Source: Caprella mutica (taxonomy: Eukaryota; Arthropoda; Malacostraca; Amphipoda; Caprellidae). From it: DNA of 64,000 bases. Made by a program: the position numbers and the translations under genes. The notes below the pieces were generated by a model that saw only the letters and a list, made by a program, of their open reading frames with translations, searched no databases and was not told the DNA's origin. The stretch covers positions 115,999 through 179,998 of the forward strand of contig CANNZV010000113.1 in assembly GCA_947561585.1 (NCBI GenBank), in the 5' to 3' direction. Below are positions 47,068 through 59,725 of this stretch, piece after piece (within the stretch, counting starts at the first letter, position 1; every line of letters starts with the position of its first letter).

Positions 47068-49484
47068 CTAAGTTATTTTGATATCAGTTCAATAAATGGA
47101 TAGTGTCTGTCTGTCAGTCACACTAAGTAATTCTGATATCAGTTCAATCAATGGATAGTGTCTGTCTGTCAGTCACACTAAGTAATTCTGATATCAGTTC
47201 AATAAATGGATAGTGTCTGTCTGTCAGTCACACTAAGTAATTCTGATATCAGTTCAATAAATGGATAGTGTCTGTCTGTCAGTCACACTAAGTAATTCTG
47301 ATATCAGTTCAATAAATGGATAGTGTCTGTCTGTCAGTCACACTAATTAACTCTGATATCGGTTCAATAAATGGATAGTGTCTGTCTGTCAGTCACACTA
47401 AGTTATTTTGATATCAGTTCAATAAATGGATAGTGTCTGTCTGTCAGTCACACTAAGTAATTCTGATATCAGTTCAATAAATGGATAGTGTCTGTCTGTC
47501 AGTCACACTAAGTAATTCTGATATCAGTTGAATAAATGGATAGTGTCTGTCTGTCAGTCACACTAAGTAATTCTGATATCAGTTGAATAAATGGATAGTG
47601 TCTGTCTGTCAGTCACACTAAGTAATTCTGATATCAGTTGAATAAATGGATAGTGTCTGTCTGTCAGTCACACTAAGTAATTCTGATATCAGTTCAATAA
47701 ATGGATAGTGTCTGTCTGTCAGTCACACTAAGTAATTCTGATATCAGTTCAATAAATGGATAGTGTCTGTCTGTCAGTCACACTAAGTAATTCTGATATC
47801 AGTTCAATAAATGGATAGTGTCTGTCTGTCAGTCACACTAAGTAATTCTGATATCAGTTCAATAAATGGATAGTGTCTGTCTGTCAGTCACACTAATTAA
47901 CTCTGATATCGGTTCAATAAATGGATAGTGTCTGTCTGTCAGTCACACTAAGTTATTTTGATATCAGTTCAATAAATGGATAGTGTCTGTCTGTCAGTCA
48001 CACTAAGTAATTCTGATATCAGTTCAATAAATGGATAGTGTCTGTCTGTCAGTCACACTAAGTAATTCTGATATCAGTTCAATAAATGGATAGTGTCTGT
48101 CTGTCAGTCACACTAAGTAATTCTGATATCAGTTGAATAAATGGATAGTGTCTGTCTGTCAGTCACACTAAGTAATTCTGATATCAGTTCAATAAATGGA
48201 TAGTGTCTGTCTGTCAGTCACACTAAGTAATTCTGATATCAGTTCAATAAATGGATAGTGTCTGTCTGTCAGTCACACTAAGTAATTCTGATATCAGTTC
48301 AATAAATGGATAGTGTCTGTCTGTCAGTCACACTAAGTAATTCTGATATCAGTTCAATAAATGGATAGTGTCTGTCTGTCAGTCACACTAAGTAATTCTG
48401 ATATCGGTTCAATAAATGGATAGTGTCTGTCTGTCAGTCACACTATGTTATTCTGATATCAGTTCAATAAATGGATAGTGTCTGTCTGTCAGTCACACTA
48501 AGTAATTCTGATATCAGTTCAATAAATGGATAGTGTCTGTCTGTCAGTCACACTAAGTAATTCTGATATCAGTTCAATAAATGGATGGTGTCTGTCTGTC
48601 AGTCACACTAAGTAATTCTGATATCAGTTCAATAAATGGATAGTGTCTGTCTGTCAGTCACACTAAGTAATTCTGATATCAGTTCAATAAATGGATAGTG
48701 TCTGTCTGTCAGTCACACTAAGTAATTCTGATATCAGTTCAATAAATGGATAGTGTCTGTCTGTCAGTCACACTAAGTTATTCTGATATCAGTTCAATAA
48801 ATGGATAGTGTCTGTCTGTCAGTCACACTAAGTAATTCTGATATCAGTTCAATAAATGGATAGTGTTTGTCAGTCACACTATGTTATTCTGATATCAGTT
48901 CAATAAATGGATAGTGTCTGTCTGTCAGTCACACTAAGTAATTCTGATATCAGTTCAATAAATGGATAGTGTCTGTCTGTCAGTCACACTAAGTAATTCT
49001 GATATCAGTTCAATAAATGGATAGTGTCTGTCTGTCAGTCACACTAAGTAATTCTGATATCAGTTCAATAAATGGATTGTGTCTGTCTGTCAGTCACACT
49101 AAGTAATTCTGATATCAGTTCAATAAATGGATAGTGTCTGTCTGTCAGTCACACTAAGTAATTCTGATATCAGTTCAATAAATGGATAGTGTCTGTCTGT
49201 CAGTCACACTAAGTAATTCTGATATCAGTTCAATAAATGGATAGTGTCTGTCTGTCAGTCACACTAAGTAATTCTGATATCAGTTCAATAAATGGATAGT
49301 GTCTGTCTGTCAGTCACACTAAGTTATTCTGATATCAGTTCAATAAATGGATAGTGTCTGTCTGTCAGTCACACTAAGTTATTCTGATATCAGTTCAATA
49401 AATGGATAGTGTCTGTCTGTCAGTCACACTAAGTTATTCTGATATCAGTTCAATAAATGGATAGTGTCAGTCTGTCAGTCACAC
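47068..49484. repeat. 55-bp satellite array, second block
   Basis: About 44 monomers of the same 55-bp satellite as 1-20,926, in the same orientation. A variant CACTAATTAACTCTGATATC occurs at 47,341 and 47,891, i.e. 550 bp or ten monomers apart. The 57-bp monomers and the AAACGG variants common in the first array are not seen here. It ends with the same terminal GTCAGTCTGTCAG monomer. Confidence 0.97.
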
Positions 49485-50081
49485 CATAATCTTTCTTTGC
49501 CCACCATAATCTCTCATTACCCACCATAATCTTTCATTGCCCACCATAATCATTCGTTACCCACCATAATCTTTTATTGCCCACCATAATCATTCATTGC
49601 CCACCATAATCATTCATTGCCCACTATAATCTTTCGTTGCCCACCATAATCTTTCATTGCCCACCATATTCATTCATTGCCCACCATAATTTTTCATTGC
49701 CCATCATAATCATTCATTGGCCACCATAAATTTTCTTTGCAGTCCATAATCTTTCATTGCCCACTATAATCATTCATTGCCCACCATATTCATTCATTGT
49801 CCACCATAATCTTTCATTGCCTACCATAATCTTTCTTTGCCCACCATAATCTTTCATTGCCCATCATAATCATTCATTGGCCACCATAAATTTTCTTTGC
49901 AGTCCATAATCTTTCATTGCCCACTATAATCATTCATTGTCCACCATATTCATTCATTGTCCACAATAATCTTTCATTGCCTACCATAATCTTCCTTTGC
50001 CCACCATAATCTTTCATTGCCCACCATAATCTTTCATTGCCCAATATAATCATTCATTGCCCACCATAATCTTCCATTGCT
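49483..50081. repeat. 20-bp minisatellite, second block
   Basis: About 30 units of the ACCATAATCTTTCATTGCCC family. An eight-unit (160-bp) segment with TTTTCTTTGCAGTCCATAAT is itself duplicated (starting near 49,701 and 49,861). Confidence 0.95.
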
Positions 50082-50091
50082 CTCTTCTATC

Positions 50092-50178
50092 ATTTTCTAG
50101 CTTTGTTACTTAATATGATTTTGGTAAATCAGATCTCTACAGGGAAATAATTCTTTTCATATCTTATGTGTGTATTTT
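50092..50178 (+). repeat. Left terminal inverted repeat, copy 2
   Basis: Starts ATTTTCTAGCTTTGTTACTT and pairs with 63,395-63,479. It matches the right end better than copy 1 does (both have AATATGATTTTGGTAAATCA). Confidence 0.75.
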
Positions 50179-50411
50179 TATATCATTTCATATGTTTTCA
50201 AATGTTGTCAGTTTTTACATTAGGCGGGGACGTGTCTATAAAAAATCTTATACAATACATTCTTTATTAGTTACTAATTTTGTTCACAGACGTTTTGTCA
50301 ACAATTTTCTTAAATGGGATATTAACACTCTCTAATGTTACAAAACATGTACTTTAACAGAATTATGTATCAAACGATCAAATTACAAAGTAAAATTATG
50401 GTTAGAAAGAA

Positions 50412-50624
50412 AACTATTAAATAAATTCCAATCGTTTTTCTAATTTATTACTAAACCAGAACTACTCGATAGTACCAAATTATTTTAAAGTAATTTGAAA
50501 TATAGTATATGTTATTGTCGTACTAAATAATGAAATCATTAAAAACTAAAAGAATAAATCCACACACAAAGAACATTCTTAAATTTAATTATATGTTTAT
50601 AAGTAGCCTCGTATCACAACTGCC
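50412..50624 (+). repeat. Left arm of distal inverted repeat, copy 2
   Basis: Counterpart of 21,672-21,884; pairs with 62,673-62,893. Confidence 0.85.
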
Positions 50625-51359
50625 TATTAGTATCTTGCCGTGTTTAATCGGGTAAAGGTGTTCTTTTTTTCCTGTAGCTATGATAATATTAATGGTAATA
50701 TATTAGACCTGTAATATTATGTAATAAGCTCATATTTTTCTTGGAGAGGTTTCTAATATTTATTAGTACATGATCAAAATTTGAAAATGGGATACCGTTA
50801 CATTTTCTATTTCAAGCCAACTACTTTTTTCTAAGAATAACTTTTTGGTAAAAAAAATAATCTAAGATGTTGATAAACATTCAACGGTGAGTTCTTTATA
50901 TAAAATCTAGTCATTCAATCTAGGATTATATCTCAATTACCGAACACTTGCCGTAGTCGAATAGTGGGCATTTACTAACTGATATTGACTTGTCAATGAC
51001 TAATCTGACGATACAAATCTTTTTATTATGAAACATAAATTATTGAGAGGAAATTTTTTTTAAGTTTTAAAAATCACAAACGTAACTCGACCTAAAAATA
51101 TTAAATTACTTCAAAATAATTCATTATTATTGAGTAGTTTTGGTTTAGTATCAAAGTAGAATACAACTGAAATTTACTATCAGTTATATTAATTGCAAGT
51201 TAATTTGATAGACAAAATAATTTGTAAATGTTCAAATTTATTCTCTGATCTTTGGGTAACATTTTTTGACGTATCCTCACTACTTACCAAATTCACATTA
51301 ATGAATTATTTTTTGGAGATTAGTAACACTAATGTATGTTCATTTCCATAATTTAACAA

Positions 51360-51431
51360 GGCCTCGTGGTGTAGTGGCTAACACATCAGACTTTAAATCT
51401 GATGACCCGGGTTCGATTCCCTGCGAGGCCT
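51360..51431 (+). tRNA. tRNA-Gln-like gene, anticodon UUA, copy 2 of 22,620
   Basis: The acceptor GGCCTCG/CGAGGCC, D-stem and anticodon stem all pair. The T-stem has one C:T mismatch (CCGGG/CCCTG), shared with the copy-1 gene. The anticodon is TTA here but TCA in copy 1 at 22,653-22,655. A and B boxes are canonical and TTTT follows. Nearly identical flanks show it is the duplicate of the 22,620 gene. Confidence 0.62.
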
Positions 51432-51889
51432 TCACTTTTCACAATTTTTATAACTTCTTCAATTTCCTTCATTTTCTTCATTCTATAATTAACTCCGTAA
51501 AACTGTGACAATACCACATTAAAGGCAATGGAAATAACGTGCTGGTCAGAGGTTTTTGTACCGCCATATTTATTGCTAACTTTCAACTGTTTTATTGTAT
51601 TTGATAAATAGTTTGTGATAACTCTTTGAGTAGCATTGGAATTACTTCGAGTATTACCGACCCTAAAGACACTAAATCACTGATTATTAGATATCAGAAG
51701 AAAATAAAAACAGGTAATTAAGTCATTTATTGTCTAATTATTCAACTTCACAGTTAATATTTATTGTATTCAGACAAAGTAAATCAAATATTAATTTAAT
51801 TACCGTAGACTAAGAATATAATTAACAGGTAAAATTATTGCCTGTAATATTAGCACTCCTTTGATTTTATTTAATAGTAAGTACATTAA

Positions 51890-52086
51890 ATTGTATTTTG
51901 TTTCGATATTAATAAAGATTACATGGTTTATACAGATAGACTTTCTGGATGACCAACTGAATTCAGAATTAGCAAGGGACAAACAACGTCAATGTCCCTG
52001 ATATCAGCTGTCAGAAAGTGCTTTGTTGATCTAGGGGAACCCGTACCATTCAGATGTGACAATGGACCTCAATTTTCACCAAGAGA
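51890..52086 (+). pseudogene. Ty3/Gypsy integrase remnant, copy 2 (truncated)
   Basis: It retains the DRLSG-stop-P region and ISAVRKCFVDLG through CDNGPQFSP. It then jumps at AAGAGA to text equivalent to 23,894, so about 550 bp present in copy 1 is deleted. The same premature TGA in both copies shows the element was dead before the duplication. Confidence 0.85.
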
Positions 52087-52205
52087 GTTATTTGATCGAA
52101 AATGTGGAACAGTTCGATAGCTTGGAACTCACCCCGTTGATATATTTAATTAGGTAATAATATTTTGTTATATGATCGAAAATGTGGAACTGTTCGATAA
52201 CTAGG

Positions 52206-52213
52206 ATTTTGTA
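52206..52213. other. Empty site for the 0.9-kb insertion
   Basis: A single ATTTTGTA joins GATAACTAGG to CCTTTAGAATTTAA, exactly where copy 1 carries the insertion between two ATTTTGTA copies. Confidence 0.85.
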
Positions 52214-52326
52214 CCTTTAGAATTTAATATTAGATAATAATTTTTTTATTATATGTTCGATTATGTAGAGTGCTGTTCAATAACTTGAAACCTGATCGAT
52301 CGAAAATGGAGTTGATCAGCTCAGAG

Positions 52327-52338
52327 TGACGTCACAGT
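52327..52338. other. Empty site for the 491-bp MITE, with CRE-like palindrome
   Basis: TGACGTCA (52,327-52,334) overlaps a single GTCACAGT (52,331-52,338), followed by AACTATGGAATTA. Copy 1 has the MITE between two GTCACAGT copies. Confidence 0.88.
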
Positions 52339-52689
52339 AACTATGGAATTAGATCATTTTCTGCTGCAAAATTTATATAATTTGACAAACGAATGTCGTA
52401 GCAAGGATAAGTAATTATAGGATTATTTTCGTTTATTTTGTTCTTTAAGGTGAAAATCATCTGAAATTAACTGAATTCTCATCCTTATGATTTCAAGTTA
52501 ATAAAATTATTATATTTTATTGTCTTCTGAGCTACTAACATCTATCTTTGAAAATTATGCGTGAAATTTATAGATAAAATGTATCAATAATGTCATTTAA
52601 AATAAATGTAAAAACCTAAAACTGCTTGAAATTATTAAAATGATTATGAAAATCATTTCAGTATAAATTAAAAAAATTATGAGAAAAAA

Positions 52690-52765
52690 TTACCCTCTTC
52701 ATCGCTGGGTCTTGGACTCGGGTCCTCTTCGCTGAAGTCCAGTACGTTATCCTTCTCTAAAAATC
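52690..52765 (-). repeat. tRNA-derived SINE-like remnant, copy 2
   Basis: Counterpart of 25,915-25,998 with the A-box region deleted; the degenerate B box remains. Confidence 0.55.
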
Positions 52766-53786
52766 TGCTGGAACTTATATATTAGTTACTTCCCACTGAG
52801 ATTTGAAAAATAATAGAGAATTAATGTATTTTAGATGGGGAAAGCGGTGATTATCTTCATAAAAGAGATTCTATGGATTAATATTTGTTATAAATTTTAG
52901 GTATTTAACTTTATTGAATTAATATTATAATTATTAATTAAATGTATTGTGAAATTATCTATTTTATAATAATATAATGGATTATTTAGAATTTAACTCT
53001 ACGGAGTTTGAAGCTAATATTTGATTTACATTCTTAAGGTTATTTGTTCATAATAAATGTTACGACTACGTAATGTTATATTTTATTATTTTTAGCACAT
53101 AATTAGGATTTCATACAAACCAAAATTGTAAATAAAAAATATTAAATAAGTAAAATCTAGTAAATAGTTAGTGCAAAGTACGATCATTTTAACCATGCAT
53201 ATTAAATGATGGTAATTACTGATGTGTAAGAATTTAAGTTTCCATGACAGATGGAAATCCAATAAATCTCAACAAATATCAATTAAAAAAAAAAATGGAA
53301 ATTATACGCAAACACCATCTGGTGGTGAATAACATGTTACATAACGTTAATGATTGTATGTGAAGAGTAATTCATATGTTTACTAAAAGAGTGATGTATA
53401 ACATGAATTAGATTCAATAATATTGAGATAATTCTTTGAGCTTCGTTAAAATACGTTCAAAATGAAAATGAGGCTAACATTTTATTTCTACGCCTTCTGG
53501 TTACTGAGTAATAAAATATTTAAAAATTGTAACATTTATGTGGCTCACCCTGTATATCACAATCACAGAAATACAGACAGACAGACATATTATTTATATG
53601 ATAATTTTCTAACTTCAGTTCGTAAGGTTGAATATCAGTTTTATTTCTTATGATTTTCACCCTAAAGAGCAGATAAATGAAATTTATTCCTTAATTTGGG
53701 TATTCATGCTACGGCAGTCATTAAATTAAATAATATTTTTTCCATTATTTTTCTCTTTAAGTATAGGTTTTAGTGGCTTTTCTCCT

Positions 53787-53955
53787 GGCCGGTCGTGGCC
53801 GAGTGGTTAAGGTTCTTGCCTCCACCTGAAGAGACCCAGGTTCGAATCCAGTTTGTGACAATTGGATTTGACTCTGACTCTATTGGGTACGAATTCAACT
53901 GGTGACGGTTGAATCGGTAAAACGTTGGAGCTGGAACACTGGCCACAGTTTTTCA
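53787..53955 (+). repeat. tRNA-derived SINE-like element, copy 2
   Basis: Counterpart of 28,739-28,910. The A box here is TGGCCGAGTGG, closer to consensus, and the B box GGTTCGAATCC is intact. Confidence 0.65.
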
Positions 53956-54236
53956 TATATTAAATGCTTTATTTATATTTAATTATCAAGGAGGATATAT
54001 ACTTTTTTATGCTATCTATTCTTCTTTTAATTACACTTCAATCAATTATCTTGTCGCTGTGTCATCTGCCCGAAATCTGAAAAATCTACTGCAAAATTAC
54101 ATAGTAAAATATTATCAATTTTATTTGAACTTTAATTATTTACATTGTCTTAATTACTGACTTGAATAAAACCATCACGGTGTACTGACAAATAAAAACA
54201 TAAAAAGAAGACTAGAATGGTTAGTTATTTGTCTAT

Positions 54237-54287
54237 CACTCTGAGCTGAACAACTCAATGACAGACAGAGTTGTTCAGCTCAGAGTG
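54237..54287. other. Perfect 20-bp-stem hairpin, copy 2
   Basis: CACTCTGAGCTGAACAACTC (54,237-54,256) and its exact reverse complement (54,268-54,287) are separated by 11 nt. TGACGTCA starts at 54,286. Confidence 0.9.
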
Positions 54288-54509
54288 ACGTCATAGTAAC
54301 TATGGAACTATTTCTATTTTTGCTGTAAAAATTGAAATTATTTCAAATTAATTTCAATGATTAATGTTATACCACGAATACGTAATTATTGGAATATTTT
54401 CTACTTATTTGTTCTTTAGGTCGAAAATCATAAGAAATGAACTAAATATTCACCCTTATGATCTCAAGATAATTTGCAACAGTTTTTTCTATGCTCTGGA
54501 ATGTTCATA

Positions 54510-54940
54510 CAGGGTGTCTGCAGAAAAAGTAGCTGATATATAGGGGCTGTAATTTGTAAAAAAAATAAGCTTGAAGACTAAAACAAGGTTCATTCTGAAG
54601 ATAATAATTCAAAGTTTTATTTCATTATAAATTTAGCATTTCATGACCACCACCAAACTCAATACACTTAACAAGACAAAAAAAAATTATTACATTTTGT
54701 ATAGAGTATCATAGCTTAGGTTCTTGATGCTATTCCATTTAAAACAGTGTCAACTAAAGGAGATATTATGAATAAAGGAACAATAGTTTTCTTTATTTCA
54801 GTCTCAGCAGATTAATTTCTCACAGATTTCGTACAATCATCAATAATTAAATTTCTCTAGCCATGTTAATGATATTTCTGTCCGTGGTTTTTCTTTCGTG
54901 GGCAGAATTTCTTTTATTAAAATTATGATATTCGTATTAC
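54510..54940 (-). mobile_element. IS630/Tc1-mariner-like fragment, copy 2
   Basis: Counterpart of 29,462-29,860, beginning ACAGGGTGTCTGCAGAAAAA. It carries a further TTCATTCTGAAGATAATAA segment missing from copy 1. Confidence 0.5.
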
Positions 54941-54946
54941 ATGAAA

Positions 54947-55345
54947 CTTGGTGGGACGATTGGGAACCATTTTGTTAGATTTATTATGTTAGATATACAG
55001 AAACCATTTTGTTAGATTTTGGGAGCGATCTGGTCGAAGGTCAAAGATCAAGGTCAAGGCCATTTATAACTCAATAACTCAAAAAGTATTCAACCAAAAT
55101 GTCTGAAATTCGATGGGGCGATTGGACAATGTCCACGAACCATCTGGTAGAATTTTGTGAGCGATACAGTCAAAGGTCAAGTTTAAGGTCATATATAACT
55201 CAATAACTCAAAAAGGAATTAAACCATATTGCATGAAACTTGGTGGGTCGATTGGTCACTATCCAGTCACCAGTTTATTAAATTTTGGTAGCAAACGGAG
55301 AAGCGGAGGCGAAGGTATGCACTCTACCGACTGCACGTAATCTAG
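54947..55345 (+). repeat. GGTCAAGGTCA-bearing repeat, copy 2
   Basis: Counterpart of 29,866-30,240, with a 3' extension GGTATGCACTCTACCGACTG that copy 1 lacks. Confidence 0.8.
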
Positions 55346-55979
55346 TTATTTATATAGTTTAATATAACCAAATTAAAGAGCCTTATATATTATATGATAA
55401 ATATGTTTTAATAATAAGGATGACTTATATTTTATTTTATTCTATTTATTGTTTCCTTTCGGTTTATTATTTGACTGTTTGATTTTTCCTAATTCGATTA
55501 ATGTGGAACAATATATTTTATGGCTCAGTAATTTTCTTTTAAATGTTTAGGTTCACATTGATGTCAGTTATCATTTAGATAGTTGTAGTTACATTTCATT
55601 CTACACGCATGCGCACAACAGATGAATACATATGAAAATAATTATACACTATAGACAAATTACTCGGTGAAGGTATTTAGATTAACAACTCGTTTTACAT
55701 TCAAGTCTACGGAAACCAAGATAATTATTTGATTTATTACTTCGATTAGATAATCATTCAGTTTAGTATAATTTTATTTGCATATTCCATGTAATAGCTA
55801 AATAATATTTTTATTCATTAAATATTAATTCAAATTATTTATTATTTCTCTAATTTCTCCATCTATCCTTTGTTCAAACTCTATTTTTCTGCGTATCCAC
55901 ACTACTCACATATTCAAATTAATTATTTATTTTTGGAGTTTAGTAACACTAATATATGTTTATTTCCATAATTTAACAA

Positions 55980-56051
55980 GGCCTCGTGGTGTAGTGGCTA
56001 ACACATCAGACTTTAAATCTTATGACCCGGGTTCGATTCCCGGCGAGGCCT
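55980..56051 (+). tRNA. tRNA-Gln-like gene, anticodon UUA, copy 2 of 30,877
   Basis: Identical to the 30,877 gene except for one change in the 3' anticodon stem (TCTTA for TCTGA), which breaks one pair. Acceptor, D and T stems are perfect. A and B boxes and a TTTTT terminator are present. The mismatch suggests relaxed constraint on this copy. Confidence 0.62.
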
Positions 56052-56669
56052 AAGTTTTTCACAATTTTTTAACCTCTTCATTAATTTTCTTCTCTCACCA
56101 CTCATTTTGTTCTACAATTAACCTCGTAAAACTGTGACCATCTAATATCACATTCAGGGCAATGAAAAGAGCTTTGTTAGATGAGGTTTGGTACTTAGAG
56201 TATCACACTTCATGTTAACATTTAATAGTTTATTGTATTTGTTAAATAGTTTGTGATAACTCTTTGAGCAGCATTGGAATTACTTCGATTATTTTAAATA
56301 TTAAAGACACTTTAATGGACGAGAAAAAACTAGTCGAAAATTTTTCATTCATTTTAATAAACTAATAAATTTATAATAGATAATAAATGAATATAATAGC
56401 TTGGTAATAACAAAACTAGGTATAATTCAGATTTTATTGCTATAATGAGAATAAATATTAAAATTATATTTGAAACCATCGACATGTAAGTACTAGAAAA
56501 TAACTATAAACAAGTAATTAAGTGAAGAAATGTAAAACAATGTAACTTTTTGGTCTATTTACTGTTCACAAAAAAGTTAATGAAATATTTGTTTCAATTA
56601 CCGTAGACTTTAAGCATGTAATATCATCATTTCTTCAATTCTATTTAATAGTAAGAGCATTAAATATTC

Positions 56670-57918
56670 CTCTTCTTCTAACGCAGTAATAATAAAAAGA
56701 ATCAATATTTTCACAATGAAATCTCTTCAATAACCAAGTTTGTTTACTACAAACAGTTCAGCCTCCAGTCTGAAAATAAGACTGTGTATCTTTGGCTAGT
56801 GGTGAGGAGCTGTTTGTACTCATTACTATTATTTTATTTAATTTCTGGTACTATTTAATCGTAACTGATATCAAATTAAAAAACTACAGTAATAATATAT
56901 CACCATTGTTACTAACACATTCGGGTAATTCCTTAGGCTTCGCTAGAAATCATCCAATTTGTTATTTCTTCCAGTAATTGGAATTGTTAGTTATCTGTTT
57001 GTATTGTATTGTGAAAATATATAAAAAGAAAATAAAAATATAATGAATAAAATATTTTAATATTAACTATGTTATTATATAGAGTGACAGTGAAATATTT
57101 TCCCAAATGGTATAGAAAATACCCTTTATTTCTTAGCTTTGATAACTTTGAAATACTGCAAAGGTCCCTCTAACACTTTAGCAGTTAAGTGAAGAAACTT
57201 ATTATCAAAAGTATACGGTAATTAAAACCAGTATTTTATTTACTTTTCACATCTCAGATGATGAATAGAAATTTTTTCTATTCGAAAGCTTCAAACAAAA
57301 TAAACTGCAACATTGAGTTTAAATAACCTCTTACTATTATAGAATTTCCGTTGACAAACAATCAAAAAATTATTTATTAACTGAAGGAACAGAGAAACAG
57401 TCATTTTTACTGCTTGGAAGCTCTTGCTGTAAATAACGTAAAATAGAAAGAGAAATATAGAAAGCATAGATATAGAGCATAATATAATGCAAAATATGGA
57501 CATATATTAAGCAAAACATAGAATATTAATAAATCAAAACAAGTAAAAATAGCAGTTTGTTAACCGTAAAATCTACGGTAATTCAGACCAGTTATTGATT
57601 TACTTCTCCATCTTTTTTAATATATTTTTCTCATTGACTAATTTAGGGGTTGAAAGCTCTAATTTAAAATGTAATTATTAAATTATTAGGCTCAAATTAT
57701 TATTCACAAGATTTAACTTTTAATGGAAAAACATATTCAGACGCATCATCTAACGTACATGGATGAAATGTTCCACTGTCTTTAGTCTTAATTGGTTATT
57801 GTTTCGGTTTAAAATTGTATGTGGTAACTACACTAATAATTATATTGATTACAAAATAATTCGATAGTGAAAATAATATATGAATTTTATACTTCCCTTA
57901 TCATTCTTTGGTTTAATA
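56670..57918. other. AT-rich non-coding stretch, copy 2
   Basis: Equivalent of 31,570-32,870. No gene or array is visible; short open frames here are not conserved in copy 1. Confidence 0.6.
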
Positions 57919-58903
57919 CATGGTGTCCGCAAAAAAACATAGCCGATTTAAAATGGTTGTAACTTGTAAACTATTATTGGTAGAAGATTGAAATTGGTTT
58001 TATTTGAAAGATAAGAATTCCAAATTTTATTTCATAATAAATTAAGCAATACATGACCACCACCAGACTCAATAAACTTATCAAGACGAAAAACGTTTTT
58101 TTAATAACATTTTGTATAGAGTATTAGCATGGGTACTTGATGGTATACCATTTAAAATAGTGTCAAATGAATGAGCTACATAACATGTAATGATTAAATG
58201 AAAAAAAATTTCTTCATCTATGTCTCAGCAGATAATTTTCCCACTCATTTCTTTTAATGATATATAAATAAATTTCTCTAACCATGTTACTGATGTTCCT
58301 GTCCTTGTTGTTTTTTCATGGCATGAATCTCTTTTATTTTAATTATGAACTTCACCGTGGACATATCACGTGACGTAATATCATTCAACTATTATTTTAT
58401 TTATTTCCATATCTTCCCTAAAATTGATAAATTGTAGTGATCACGGATTCATTTTCAAACATCTCCACTAGGATAAGTTTTCTCTATTCCACTGTTAATT
58501 GTGCCTCACGTGGGATAATAAACCGCTAATGAAACTAAAGCTCTATTGATGTGCCTTTATGTACTCTTCATGTATGAATGATGTCAAATTAAGTTTGAGA
58601 TTCTCCTCTTTTAAATTAATCCTATTTCCATCTTCTATCTATAATAGTTTACAAATTACAGCCCTTTTAAATTGACTACATTTTTCGGCTACCCATGCTA
58701 ATGCTTTATACAGAATGAGATAAAATAAACGTTTTTCATCTTGCTAAGTTTACTGAGTCTAGTGGTGATCATGTAATGCTAAATTCACCATGAAAATAAA
58801 CTTGGATTCCTCTCTTTAAAATGAAACCTATTTCAATCTTCTAGCAATAATAGTTTACAAATAACAACCCTTTTGAATCAGCTCTTTCTTTGCAGACACC
58901 CTG
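57919..58903. mobile_element. TIR element, IS630/Tc1-mariner-like, copy 2
   Basis: Counterpart of 32,871-33,835. The left end has mutated to CATGGTGTCCGC while the right end remains GACACCCTG-TA. Confidence 0.72.
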
Positions 58904-59007
58904 TATTTATATTTTTTACCGTGTCTATATTCCTCACCTAATTCAGTTTAATTCAGGTATTTGGAGTTAAGTAACACTAATAAATGTTTATTTCCATATT
59001 CTAACAA

Positions 59008-59079
59008 GGTCTCGTGGTGTAGTGGCTAACGCATCGGACTCTGAATCTGATGACCCGGGTTCGATTCCCGTCGAGGGCT
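59008..59079 (+). tRNA. tRNA-Gln-like gene, anticodon CUG, copy 2 of 33,939
   Basis: Same as 33,939 except the acceptor starts GGTCTCG, which gives T3:G70 (wobble) in addition to the inherited mismatches. The downstream T-run is interrupted (GAAATTTCATAG), so termination signals are weaker. Probably a pseudogene. Confidence 0.5.
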
Positions 59080-59387
59080 GAAATTTCATAGTTTTTTTAA
59101 TATCTTCATTAATTGTCATGACCCGTAGTCAAGATACTGCCACAATAATATTCATTAGTAGCTCCAGACAGACATACGAACAAACTCTTCTCTCAATACA
59201 GAATGGATTATAACATTGAATGTCGGTAGCATGAATACGACTTTAAAAATCCACAAGGGTGAAAATCAGTGGAAATAAATAGGATATTGACCCTTATCGA
59301 AAAGGTACAGAAAATAATAATTCAAATTAACTCTAATTTGTGAAAAAAAGCAACAGATATAGAACATTTAGGCAGATAGTCATTGGA

Positions 59388-59458
59388 GCTCCCCGGCGGA
59401 GTGGATAGCGCGCTAGCATTGCAACCAAAAGTCCCAGGTTCGATACCAGGAGAAGGCG
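59388..59458 (+). repeat. tRNA-like / SINE-head sequence, copy 2
   Basis: Counterpart of 34,320-34,390 with a one-base change in the B box. Confidence 0.5.
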
Positions 59459-59614
59459 AAGAAATGACAGAGAAGCAAATATAAAAAATGTAAAAAATGT
59501 AACTGAGGTTAGTGAGAGTTGTGATATAATGATAAATGTCTAAGAGATTAGTGCCGTGAAACACTAATATCTGGATGTGTTGACAGGAAAATGTGGCGTA
59601 TAACACAAAGGAGA

Positions 59615-59725
59615 AAAAGATATATGTGGCGTGAGACACATAATAATGATGTGAAAAAATATGTGGCGTGAGACACATAATAATGATGTGAAAAAATATG
59701 TGGCGTGAGACATATAAAACTGATG
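59615..59725. repeat. 37-bp minisatellite, three units
   Basis: Short form of 34,545-35,329; units carry ATAATGATGTG in place of AAAAATGATGTG. A purine-rich tract with repeated GAAGAAAGTAAA follows at 59,735-59,832. Confidence 0.9.

Noticed and set aside
53462..53653. 63- to 67-codon ORF present in both copies (28,414 and 53,462)
   Set aside because: It begins within inverted-repeat arm sequence, differs at its end between copies, and has no domain or codon-usage support. It looks like chance openness in duplicated DNA.
56792..56977. Short 61-codon plus-strand ORF
   Set aside because: It is not maintained in the copy-1 equivalent (about 31,705-31,890), where small indels break it, and no motif is visible.
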